Origin: Purpureocillium takamizusanense
Taxonomy: Eukaryota; Ascomycota; Sordariomycetes; Hypocreales; Ophiocordycipitaceae
Direction: 5' to 3'
Assembly (NCBI RefSeq): GCF_022605165.1
Contig: NC_063068.1
Span: forward strand, 4,154,001 to 4,218,000
Length of the DNA stretch: 64,000 bases
The translations under genes and the position numbers were made by a program. Positions within the stretch are counted from its first letter, which is position 1; each line of letters starts with the position of its first letter. The notes under the pieces were generated by a model, which had not been told where the DNA came from, made no database searches, and saw nothing but the letters and a program-made list of their open reading frames with translations. This document shows, piece after piece, positions 47,164 to 57,630 of this stretch.

Positions 47164-50100
47164 CAGACGCAGCAGCAGACTCAACAGACGCAACAGCAGC
47201 AGCAGCAGCAACAGCCGCCGGCGCCGCAGCAGACGCAGCAAGTTCCCGCCGCTTCGTTCGTCGAGTCCATCCGCTCGACCTCCAAGACGCGCCCGCGGCC
47301 GAGCGAGAGCAGGTTCCGCGCCCAGGAGCGGGCCTACGTGCAGAAACTCCGCCAGGACTACTCGGGTGAGTACTTCACGTCGTACCAGACCATCAACGGA
47401 AACGACTCGGACTCGGAGGGGGAAACGCCCTCCTCCGACACGCCCTACGACGACCGGCTCGACCAAGAGACAATCATGTTCTACGGCAACGACGACCTAC
47501 AACCGACCGAGGAGGACACAAAAGACCCGGAGAAGCGCGAGCGGCTCGAGTGGCACGGCATGCTCGAGGCCGTTCTGACGGGCGACGTGGTCCGGCAGGA
47601 GAAGAAGCGTCTCATCGGCTCTGCCGACCAGCAGGCAGGCAAGTTGGCGCACAAGTCGGAACTATGGCTGGGGGTCCGCGCGGATTCGTGCGGCCGCCGC
47701 TTGCCCGTGCAGCGGCGTATGGTCGAGGAGGCACGCGCCACACTCGACCGTACCCTGGACGAGATCATCAACTTCCAGGTCAAGGGCGAGAGCGAGGTTG
47801 GCAAGCCCCCGTACGAGCAGGTCAAGGACGTGGTCAGGAAAATCGAAAAGTGCGAGAGCCTGTATCCCTCGTGGGATGCCCTGGCAGCCGACCACAAGGT
47901 GGCCGACTCGCCCATGTTTCACGAGGCCTACAACGCCATCTTTTCGTGGTACAACACCAACGAGATGATCAACACGGAGCTCTCGATCCTCAAGAAGTGG
48001 GTCGGCAACGACGAGCTCGACTTTTCGCGCACCAAGCAGCGATCGCCGGCCGTCGATGGCATTACCTCGGACGAGACGTCCTTTTTGGACCGGCTGATGA
48101 AGGAGGACGGGCTGCAGTCCTTGTACAACGACGACGAACGATCGACCCAAAAGGGCATGCTGCGGCCCATCTCGTCCATCATCAGCAAGGTCAAGGAGAC
48201 CCTCATTGAGAACTCGACCCCTTTCCAGAAGCGCCACCTGCCGCCGTACCTGGAGGAGCTCCTGACACTCATCAGCTTCCCGTCTCGCCTCATCGAGGAG
48301 ATCACCAAGACGCGCCTCGAGTACGCTCGACGGGTCAAGGAGACGGCGCAGCAGAACCCCCTGATGCAGGACCAGATGATTTCTCAGTTTCAACTGCTTC
48401 TCAAGTTTGCCATCAGGATCAAGCTCGAGTACCTTGCGATTGAGAGCCCCGAACAAGGGTGGGAGTTGCCGCCGTGCATCGACGAGACCTTTGACCAGGT
48501 CGTCCTCGACGCTCTCAAGTACTACTTCAAGATGCTCAACTGGAAGCTCAGCGGGAACAAGAACACGTTCAAGGAGGCCGAGCTCCTGTTTCAGGAGTGG
48601 GACTTTGCCAACTACATCGGAAGCCACCTGCAGGGCGGCCACATCGAGGTCGCCGAGCAGTTCAGCTCGCTCACCTTTAAGGCGCTCAACCGTCTGAGCC
48701 AGACGTTTGAGAAGGAACTGCAGGTGAAGCCAAAGGAGAGCGCCAGCGAGATGAGCAAGCGGTACAAGGCGTGCCTGGACTCGGTTCGCGTCCGGCAACG
48801 CATGCTTCAGCGGTTCTCGAGGATGCTGAGCGACAACTACGAGCATGCCTCGGACTTTAGCATATCCTTCACCCCGGACGCGATGCAAAAGTTTTACGAC
48901 CACTTGGTGGCCTCGGGTCACTTCCGCGTCGACACGGGCATCTATGAGAAGCAGGGCACCTACATCCTGGCGTCGCCGCAGCTGCACGGCCGGTTGGAGG
49001 ACATACAGGCCATGATGGCCATCACATCCAAAGAACACTTCCCCGAGGAGTACGGGGAGCGCTATCTCCTCGTGCTGCGGCCAGAAGATACCTTCAACTG
49101 GTTTGGCGACGTGGTGCAGGTCTCGCTGCGAGAGCAGAGCATCGACTTGAAGCGCGGACAGGTGCGGCTCTGCGCATCCAGCTCGCACGCCCTGCCCGAG
49201 GCGCGGCGGAACTTCCTAGACGCCGTGGACATGCACGTCGATCTTTTGCAGGAGTCGAGGTCCAACATCCACAAGGTCAACACGAGGCTGCTGGAGATTC
49301 GCAGAGTCGCCTACAAGCTGTCCAACACGTTCATGGACAGCGTCGAGGTGATCCGGAAGCAGACCCAAGGCAAGGACTGTCAGGAGCTGATTCAGACGTG
49401 CTTCGTCTTTGCGACCGAGTTTGGTCAGCGCTCGCTGCTGTACATGGACAGCAACAGGCGGCAGATGAACAACTTCAAGCTGACAAAGCTCGCCCTCGAC
49501 TGGGTGAGCTTCATCTGCAACGACTGCATCGCGTCGGACCGCAAGACATTTCGGTGGGCGGTGCTGGCGCTCGAGTTCGCCATGGGCATGACGCGCGGCC
49601 GGCACATCCTGGCGCTCGGCGAAGACGAGTACGAGAAGCTGCGGGGCAAGGTGGGCGGGTGCATGTCGCTGCTCATCTCGCACTTCGACATCATGGGCGC
49701 GAGGTCGAACCTGGCGGCGCAGGCGGAGAAGGAGAAGATTGAGCAGCTCGTGGGTCAATTTAGGAAGCTCGACAAGAACAGAATGCTCTCGGACGACGAG
49801 GCATCGCTGTGCATCACGGAGCAGCGCCTGGAGCAGCTCGACAAGGTGGACGAGTACCGGCAGGAGAAGGAGGGGGAGCGGCGGGCGTTGGGCAGGGTGC
49901 TGGAGACGAACAACGAGGCGGACCGGTCGCTGGCGTACCTGTCGTCCTCGGCGACGCACGTGTCGATGCGGTGGCAGCAGGGGCACTTTGTGGGAGGCGG
50001 CACGTTTGGCAACGTGTACGCGGCCATGAACCTCGACCTGGGCCAGCTGATGGCGGTCAAGGAGATTCGGCTGCAGGACCCCAAGCTGATTCCGCAGATT

Positions 50101-50991
50101 GCGGAGAAGATCCGGGAGGAGATGGGGGTGCTCGAGGTGCTCGACCACCCCAACATTGTGTCGTACCACGGCATCGAGGTGCACCGAGACCGCGTCTACC
50201 TGTTTATGGAGTTTTGCTCGGGCGGCTCGCTGGCCGGGCTGCTGGAGCACGGGCGGATCGAGGACGAGCAGGTCATCATCTTTTACGCGCTGCAGCTGCT
50301 GGAGGGCCTGGTGTATCTGCACGAGAGGGGCATCGCGCACCGTGACATTAAGCCCGAGAGTGAGTCGTCCTCCCTCCCTCCCTCCGATTTCCCCTACTTG
50401 TCCTGTTTTGTAGGAGGACCTGCGCGTACTGACTGACTTGCTCTAGACATCCTGCTCAACCACAACGGCATCATCAAGTACGTCGACTTTGGGGCGGCCA
50501 AGGTGATTGCGCGGCAGGGACGGACGCTGGCGGCAGACGTGCACGCGACCAAGCCCAACAAGTCGATGACGGGAACGCCCATGTACATGTCGCCCGAGGT
50601 GATCAAGGGCGAGAACCCGGGACGGGCGGGGGCCGTGGACATTTGGTCGCTGGGATGCGTGATCCTGGAGATGGCGACGGGGCGGCGGCCGTGGGCCAAC
50701 CTCGACAACGAGTGGGCCATCATGTACAACATCGCGCAGGGCAACCCGCCGCAGCTGCCGTCGCCGGACCAGCTGGGGCCGGACGGCATCGACTTCCTCA
50801 AGAAGTGCTTCATGCGGGACCCCAAGGAGCGGCCGTCGGCAGTGGAGCTGCTCCAGCACGAATGGGTCCTGGCCGTCCGCAACCAAGTCGTGGACCCGAT
50901 GACGCCGAGCGACACGAGCGCGTCAGCACAGTCGACGCCGCTGCTGACAAGCACTTCGAGCCGAGGCAGCGCGGGGCTGGAGTCGCAGTAA
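46744..50991 (+). CDS. sskB: MAP kinase kinase kinase of the HOG stress pathway (Ssk2/Wis4/SskB type)
   Basis: Serine/threonine kinase that, once released by the Ssk1-type response regulator, phosphorylates the Pbs2-type MAPKK in osmotic and oxidative stress. Exons 46744-50359 and 50447-50991 give 1386 aa, the normal size for the family. The N-terminus is disordered with a Gln-rich tract at about residues 131-165. The middle (about 280-1050) is the long conserved regulatory region of Ssk2/MEKK4-type kinases (QLLLKFAIRIKLEYLAIESP, FAMGMTRGRHILALGEDEYE). The kinase domain starts near residue 1083: glycine loop VGGGTFGNVY, Lys1106 in MAVKEI, HRD at 1199-1201, Asp1219 in VDFGAAK, then GTPMYMSPEV. 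The intron falls inside the catalytic loop, between KPE and NILLN, so an unspliced reading stops shortly after. All catalytic residues are present. Confidence 0.95.
47133..47251 (+). repeat. CAG/CAA tract coding for polyglutamine
   Basis: CAG-rich stretch with ACG interruptions inside the MAPKKK coding sequence. It encodes a Gln-rich run with occasional Thr and Pro (residues about 131-169). It is a likely site of length variation between strains. Confidence 0.85.
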
Positions 50992-51915
50992 TATATTATC
51001 AAGCGTGTCGTCCGGCGTGGGCGCGCGAGCGGGACGACGTAGATGAGGGATGTACGGATTTTACGAATATTTGGAAAGCTCTGGAGGCTTCTCACCACCT
51101 CGTCGGGGACCATGATGATTGTTTGACACGACTGGCGCGGCACGGGGTACAGGTCGCCGGGGAAGGAGGTGGCAGGAGGGCGGACAAGACGAGAACGGAG
51201 ACGACGATGCTGTCGGCAAAGATAGCATCCATGGGCCGGGGAGGGGGGACATGGTGTCGTTGAGAGAGGTGCTCGCAGGCCCCACTACTACATAGTGCAT
51301 ACCTAGTCGACCTGCTGGTGTAATAATGGCGAGGAGAGGGCATACTTTACCGGCCCGTGACGAGAGGAAGCAATCCATTATCCGGTGAATGTGGGATCGT
51401 GTGTGTAAGTAACTACACACTGATGTGTGCCTGACAACGGCGAGCTCCGTTCCGTCTGAGCGGGTGGTGGTGGTGGCGTCCCCACACTCAAAAACCTGCT
51501 CCATCGTGGGGGATGCGCAGCGCCGACCACCCGCCCGCCCCAAAGCGTGAAACGTCATGCTCCTCTCATCATCCTTGCTTGCTTCTCCTTCACCTCACAC
51601 TCACTCACTCACTCATCACGCCCACGTCAGTCAGTACCCCCGTCTTTGACTTACACCGGCTCCCCTCACCCCCCCAACACTCGGCGTCGCTCGGTCATCG
51701 CATCTTCTGCCCTCTGAATCATCGTTTATTCACGAGCTGCACTTCTTAGAGCACGCGGGACACACATTACGTTTCTTGACGCTCGCTCCCGGTAGGACAG
51801 GCGGCTTTCATCCTACACCACAGATACGAGAGAAGAAAAAAGCCACGGGGAAACCCTACCTTAGAAAGAAGAAGAAGAAGAAGAAGAAGAAGAGAGAAAA
51901 ACGAGAGGAGAAACA
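50992..51915. other. intergenic region with purine-rich leader of the deaminase gene
   Basis: About 920 bp. The left half is the MAPKKK 3' UTR side. The right end is CT-rich and then becomes a GAA triplet run directly upstream of the cytidine deaminase start. No coding signal was found. Confidence 0.5.
51868..51892 (+). repeat. (GAA)n tract in the 5' leader of the cytidine deaminase gene
   Basis: GAA triplets ending about 25 bp before the start codon, followed by more purine-only sequence. It would lie in the 5' UTR and give an unstructured purine-rich leader. Confidence 0.8.
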
Positions 51916-52868
51916 ATGCCCAGCCCCATGGTCCGCTCGGCGTCCTCCAACGCAGCCGTCTCGTCGACGTGCAAGAGCCACGGCATCACCCCGCGCGAGT
52001 TCCGGCAGCTGCGCGACAGCGCCGTCGCGGCGCAGGACACGGCCTACTGCCCGTACAGCAAGTTTCGCGTGGGCGCCGCGCTGCTGCTCGGCCGCACGGG
52101 GGGGCAGGATGACGAAGTGGGCGAAGACGAAGACGAAGGAGGGGAGGGGCAGGAGACGGACGACAACAACAACAGCAACCCCAATATCGTCATGGGCGCC
52201 AACGTCGAAAACGCCAGCTACCCCGTGGGGACGTGCGCGGAGCGCGTCGCGCTCGGCAACGCCGTCACCAGGCCTGGCGGCGGGAGGAGGAGGAGGGGGG
52301 CCAAGGACGCGGCGTCGGGCGGGTTCGGGTTCGGGTTCAGGGCCCTGGCCGTGGCGACGGATGTGAGCCCGCCGGCGAGCCCGTGCGGCATGTGCCGGCA
52401 GTTGTGAGTTGCTCTGCCCCCTCTCATTTTCTTTCTTTTTTTTCTTTTTTTGTGTTTCTCTGTGGCCGGTCGTTCTGTTGTAGCTTCTTCGGGCTCAGAG
52501 AGGGAGGGGCGGGGCAGAGTCACGATGGATATATGTCAATGGACATGGGGGCGTTTTGCGTTGTTTTGCTGACCGTATGTGGCACGCACACCCCCCCAGC
52601 ATCCGCGAGTTTTGTGGCATGGAGATGCCCGTCATCATGTTTGACAAGAAGGACCAGTACCTCGTCCTCACTGTCGAGCAGGTAAGACATACAACACCAC
52701 CCGCGGTCGCCCCCCTCTCACCCATCCATCTCGTGTGCTACAGCCATCGCGAGAGGGAGAGACTGTCCTCTATCTCTCTTGCTAACACTGCACCAGCTGC
52801 TGCCCTCTTCGTTTGGGCCCAACGACCTGCCCGCGCCTGGGTCGGCGGACAATACGCAGACGGCATGA
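51916..52868 (+). CDS. cytidine deaminase with acidic and basic insertions
   Basis: Zinc-dependent hydrolase that converts cytidine or deoxycytidine to uridine or deoxyuridine in pyrimidine salvage. Exons 51916-52403, 52600-52681 and 52797-52868 give 213 aa, against roughly 130-150 for typical homotetrameric enzymes. Catalytic and metal-binding parts are intact: AYCPYSKFRVGAALL, GANVENASYPVGTCAE (zinc Cys107, catalytic Glu109), and PCGMCRQ (zinc Cys157 and Cys160) joining across the intron to FIREFCGMEMP. The C-terminus LLPSSFGPNDLP is the usual ending. Two insertions are unusual: residues about 61-90, acidic and Asn-rich (DDEVGEDEDEGGEGQE), and about 119-140, Gly/Arg-rich then Gly/Phe-rich (GGGRRRRG, GGFGFGF). 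The first sits where the family normally has a short surface loop. The enzyme is expected in the cytosol. Confidence 0.93.
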
Positions 52869-53356
52869 GGCCCCCCGCCGTTGCCGCGTTTGCCCCCTTT
52901 GCATAGCAGGTGTTGTGTTGCTGTTGACGAAAGTCTGAGCTGGCGTTGTTGGGAGGGCACGGAGTCAGTCCTCGAAAGGTATCAGATTGTGTGACGATGG
53001 GAGATGCGATGCGCATCGATTAGTATCATTAAGGCTTATGAGAGATGATGATTGAGCTTCAGCTGTCTGCTGCACATGCGGAGCCCGCTCCTCTCCTTGG
53101 TATTGTTTGTGAGTCCCATCTCCTCAAGGTCCTTGCTCGTATCGACTGCCAGTCCTTTCCGAGAAGTAAAGGCCATAGTACCACGACCCGTATACATGAT
53201 TTTGAGCCGGATGAGAATCAGCGCATTCGCATATGTCGGAACGTTCCGCTGTACAAGAGTACACATTTTCTTTATTTCTCTTTTTCTTCTCTTTTGTGCG
53301 TTGCCGCCATCTGGTGGCGTTGGTTGAGACGCGCCGATTGCCGCCGCGCCCTCTAC
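52869..53356. other. convergent intergenic region
   Basis: About 490 bp between the deaminase stop and the stop of the Ala/Pro-rich secreted protein. It is read as two 3' UTRs. No other feature was seen. Confidence 0.5.
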
Positions 53357-53907
53357 TCAGGCGGTGATATGCAGCGAATCTCCCATGTTTAGGTCGATGA
53401 GCGGGTCCCCGTCGCTAACGTCGACCGAGAGACCACCGCCATTACCGCCGTCGTCGACATCGTCGTCCTCGCACGGCTCCTCGGTGGGAGCTGGCGGCGG
53501 CGGCGGCGGCGGGGCAGCCTGATCGGGGTGAAACGGCTCTGTCGGGAGCGGCTGGGCGACAACGGGGGCAGGTGGCGCATCAGGATGGAAGGGCTCCGTG
53601 GGCAGCGGTGGTGGCGGCGGCGGCGCCTGCTCGGCGGCCATCGTGGGCTTCATGTAGACGGTGATGTCGATGGTGGTGGTCGACGTGACGACGGCGACGG
53701 CGGCCGGGCAGCCCTCGGGGACGGACACGGCGCCGCCGCCGTTGAGGACGGCTGGCGGCGTGGGGGCGGCGGCGGCTGCTGCGTGCCTGGCACCCATCTA
53801 CGACGGGGAGAACGTGTTGGTTTAGCATGCGCTCATCTTTTTTTGTCTTTTTGGCTTTTTTGTCTTGGCTGGTACCTGTCTGATGTAAAGGTTGCCATGC
53901 TTGGGCA

Positions 53908-53941
<34 letters not shown>

Positions 53942-53980
53942 GAGGCCTGATGATGCCACGACAATGGTTGAGAATCGCAT
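53357..53980 (-). CDS. secreted Ala/Pro-rich protein with a tandem decapeptide
   Basis: Not recognised as a known family. Exons 53980-53876 and 53797-53357 (intron with a GTACCA donor and TAG acceptor) give 181 aa. Residues 1-24 form a signal peptide that includes nine consecutive alanines coded by a GCC run. The middle (residues 55-90) has a short folded-looking stretch (PEGCPAAVAVVTSTTTIDIT) followed by proline runs. The decapeptide PLPTEPFHPD occurs twice, at 99-108 and 118-127, each followed by a Pro/Ala spacer. The tail is acidic (EDDDVDDGG) and ends GDSLHITA. Only two cysteines are present (about residues 65 and 144). Composition suggests an extracellular or wall-associated, largely disordered protein. 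The second exon alone starts with an ATG (MGAR), so a shorter, non-secreted product is the alternative reading. Confidence 0.7.
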
Positions 53981-55892
53981 GTTTATATCGTGCCTTTCTG
54001 TCTGTGAACAGCGTAGGGCGAAAAGAAGAAGAAGAAAAACGCAAAGAGCGTGCGCGGTCCGGCTTGGCTTGACAGAATGATCAAGTCCAATTGTCTACCG
54101 CGGCGACGACGTCGAGCAGCAACCGCGGGTATATATACGATGATGCACTTACTACGAAGTTAGTAGATATCTACGCCATGGCGAGGGTTCCTCCCGACTC
54201 CCCGGGCGCTATTGAAGCAATGTCTGGCCGGCTGCAGAGAAGGGGCCTCTCCAAGGCAGTGGTCACAAGCAGTCGCCGCCAAAAAGGGAGCGCACCCTAT
54301 AACTATATTGAAGGCGAAGGGGAACAGATAGTTGCCACCTACTTTGTTGTTCTTTGGGCAGTGCCAGTGGGTGAGTGTCTCGTGCCTGCCCCTTTGGGAG
54401 GGAGGAGCATCGTCAATATAGCAATCAATGGCAGGGCAGGCGCGGCCCCTGCTCAAGCTCAAGGGAGAAAGAGCGGGCATCTCTCCTTCACCCACCAGCC
54501 ACCCACCCATCGTCTCTCATCACTCCACCAAAAAAAAAAGTCCACGACAGGCAAGGCAGAAAGAAAAAAAAAATTATGTCCTTCTTTTTCTTCATGCCAA
54601 CCATTCCACCCTCCTCTCTCCCGCCCTCGTCGTCTACCACTGGGACTTGAAGCCAACACGGCTCGAGGGGCTCCTTCGGAGGGCTGCTGACTGACGGAGC
54701 CCCCATGGGATTCACCCCCTGCCCGCCCGTAGTATCGCATCCCCTTCAGGTCCCGACCTCGAACCCCATCGGCACAATGTGAGTTCAATTTGCTGTGCGT
54801 GCGCCCTCCCGGCGTACAAAGTACACGCGGCGATGATGGGTCACGGCGTGAGATGGCGCACCACGCGCGTCTCATACATACTTCGACAGGAACATAGCGG
54901 CGGCGCATGATTCGGCATGAATGTTCATACGTGGCGAGGCCAACGGAAATGCTCCGCGCAGACGACATCATCCGCCACAGACAGAGTTTTACGCCCTCTC
55001 TGTTGACCCCGGGTTTACTCAAGATTAACGCCTGCAGAGCCGGTTCATCTCCACCGCAACGCGGCCCCGGCCACGCGTGTAAGGGCCGAGGAGATCCCAT
55101 GTCAACAAAGGGGGGCCGTTCCCGTAACTAACCACATCCCGCCGGTGCTTTGTCTATTCCAGCAAGGTTCGGTGCCATAGATAGCAACTGCGAAGTAGTA
55201 ACGTAGTATGTAGCATGCATCGTCGACATGCCCGAGCCGCCGTCCCGCCTAAAAGGCTTGATCGAGTGGTATCATCATCATCATCGCAGGCGGGTGGCCA
55301 AGCATTCGCCCAGAATCGCTACCAAGTCACAACCTACACGTGCTTGGAGAGCCGGTGAGGGCTACCGGATCAGCCCGCTTCATCCTACCGCTGTCTACGA
55401 AGCATACGGGGTCACTCGCCCTTCTGTGTGCGTCGCAACTCGGGCGCAACTGTCAGCGACATACTGGCCCTGATATGTCCTAGGTCTTTTTTTCTTCAGT
55501 CGTGCGGCCAGATACAAGCCACGTACGAAGAAGACAATGAAATGTGTAGAATCCTTCCTCCGCTGGTGGCCTGTTTCCCGCATGTCCCAGGGAGAAGCCC
55601 GGTTGCTTACCATCGTGGGGCCGTCGGTATCTTTGGCCTCATGCTGCCCCTTGGCGTCCAAGGACTTAGCTGTTGCAGCAAATTTAAAGTGGTGAGAGGG
55701 AAAAGGCAAGAGACGGCAGGGATTGGTTGCAAAGAGACACCGTCATCACCAAGCTCTGGAGCTATAAAATCCCGGCTCACCGCGCCCTTCTCTCGTTAAA
55801 TATTCGTCCATCTCCAGCAAAGACTTCAGCTTCCTTTAAACCTAACAGTCAACTCTTCAAAGCAAACCCCTCCGAGCCTACCTCTTTCAACA
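53981..55892. other. divergent intergenic region between two secreted-protein genes
   Basis: About 1.9 kb between divergent starts. Purine-rich and CT-rich patches occur near 54000-54060 and 54480-54620, and a (CAT)n run at about 55271-55283. ORFs up to about 210 codons on the minus strand are low complexity. The right end contains the TATA box of the six-cysteine protein gene. Nothing else was recognised. Confidence 0.5.
55763..55769 (+). promoter_or_regulatory. TATA box of the six-cysteine secreted protein gene
   Basis: A TATAAAA heptamer 124 bp upstream of the start codon at 55893, followed by a CT/CA-rich leader. This is one of very few good TATA boxes in the window and fits an inducible, strongly expressed gene. 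Function is inferred from position and sequence only. Confidence 0.6.
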
Positions 55893-56532
55893 ATGAAGGC
55901 CTCCGCCACCAGCATCATCGCCATCTTGGCCGGCATGGCCATGGCTTACCCATCGTCGGCGTCGGCGTCGGCGTCGGCCCCCTCGCCAAAGTTGAACGAC
56001 CCTCTGGAGGGCCCTTTTTGCGAAAAGGACCTCGACTGCGGAGGATGTATTCTCAACACCTACACGAACAAGTATCATTGCTCGCGATGCCTGCAGAACC
56101 CCACCCTCTTCATCGGGGCCCAGGATCGCGACAAGAAGCGCTGCTTCACGGATCCAGTCCGCGATAATGAGGCGGCCGAAAGAGTAAGAAAAGTCATCCC
56201 GTCTACATACGTATCTCCCAAACGAACAAACCGGGGGAAAAAATGTAAAGTTGTGGTGGAAGGGCTTGCTAACGCGTTGCCCTTTGGTTTTCCTCGCGCA
56301 CAGTACTTGGCCAAGGTAAGCCAGCCGCATCATCCTGAGCGTACAGTTCAGATCAAGACCCCAAAGGAATCTCTCTTACTAACGTTGCGGGTGTATTACT
56401 GTAGCTCACCGAAGAAGTAAGTCGCATCCAAGCCGTTGTGGCTATTTGCCGACTCATACTACGGTACTGCCAGAAGCTAACAGATTCTCCCCATCTATAT
56501 AGGCAAAGAAGGTAGCAAAGACCGCCGCCTAG
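55893..56532 (+). CDS. small secreted six-cysteine protein (effector-like), micro-exon gene
   Basis: Not recognised as a named family. Exons 55893-56183, 56304-56315 (12 nt), 56405-56416 (12 nt) and 56503-56532 give 114 aa. Residues 1-18 are a signal peptide (SIIAILAGMAMA). A Ser/Ala repeat follows (SASASASA), then a compact cysteine-rich core with Cys at 43, 49, 52, 63, 66 and 84 (spacing C-x5-C-x2-C-x10-C-x2-C-x17-C). The micro-exons add YLAK and LTEE and the last exon AKKVAKTAA, a charged helical tail. The model is supported by GT-AG borders at every step and by a stop directly after the tail; reading on without splicing gives a tail of unrelated composition. Size, signal peptide, cysteines and the TATA-box promoter fit a small secreted effector-like or antimicrobial-type protein, but no function is shown. 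The intron choices after residue 97 are the uncertain part. Confidence 0.72.
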
Positions 56533-57630
56533 CCAGTGTAGCTGGGTGGTCGGCGCTCAAGCGTCCCTACGCTGAGACCCGTCTTTTTCTACTCCTCCTT
56601 CAGAGGGGGGGAAGGGGGCTGGATGATGGTCGGCTGGGGTATGGACACGGTCGCTACTACAACTGCAAAGAGAATTCAAGCCATCGTCAGCCCCTTCATC
56701 GATACTACTGCGCCTCGCCGACAGTGACTGGGTTCCGTAAAGACAATGGGAGCCCCGACACCCTCGTGCCGGGTGTTGCTCAAGCAAATACTCGCTTCAT
56801 TCCGCATCGAGAAAACTATAACGACTTAAGGCCGGCCTGCTCGTCTTCCCGGCGGTGCGCCGGCGGGCATAGGCTTGGCTATACATATGCGTGCGACGGG
56901 CGGTAGACGCCCGATCGCGGGTATTGATCCTATCAAATCGCGTGCAAACATGGAGAGGCTGCTTCCGGTGCCCCCTTGACCGGCCCAAGCGTGAACCCGT
57001 TTGAGGGGCCAAGCTGATGCCGAAACAGTGGAACCCCTCCTTCCGTCCATTGGAAATGCCAAATGAATAACAGCAGTGGCGTTTTGGCATGTGCTTCCAA
57101 AACAAGAGTGTGGTGAATGGTCTTTGAAACAACACCGGCCCGGACGTGTCGAATACGACAGCGAAGGCTGCCGCGCGGGGCCAGCCATTCAACGCCAGTC
57201 CTTGATCGGCGGCCATGACATCGTCTCGGCTACCAGGCGGGCTGCATGCCGACACACGGGTCGGCAACAAGCGACATGTGCATGGACTTTAGCCAAGCAC
57301 ATAACGGGCCATGATGCGTTGGTCATATTCGTAGCAACCTCTGGAGGCGAGTCGGGGTGGCTATTCGCGGAGCAAAGTCGACGAGGTCAATCGCATTGAC
57401 TGTGGCCCTGCCCTGAGCGACGAGAAAAGAATCGTTGCTATCGTGGATCGCAGCCAGGAGGCCAAACATGCGAGACCCTCAAGCCCGTGTGGATGCTGCA
57501 TCGTGGGCAAGCCAAATGGAGGCAGGGTCTGCCGAGAGCAACATCCGTCTAGAGACTGCGCTAGGTGAGGCTGCTGCTGATGATTGTGAAACCCGGCGGA
57601 GGATTAAAACGTCCTCGACCTCCCCCGGTT
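56533..57630. other. intergenic region, no supported gene
   Basis: About 1.1 kb between two convergent genes. ORFs of 60-157 codons exist on both strands without recognisable features. It is presumed to hold the 3' UTRs. Confidence 0.45.

Noticed and set aside
47662..49188. 508-codon open frame on the minus strand across the MAPKKK gene
   Set aside because: It is antisense to a conserved kinase coding region, driven by high GC at third positions, and has a Leu/Val/Arg-rich artefactual composition.
54091..54690. 199-codon plus-strand open frame
   Set aside because: It has no ATG at the start, ends in poly-Lys and CT-rich low complexity, and lies in a divergent promoter region.
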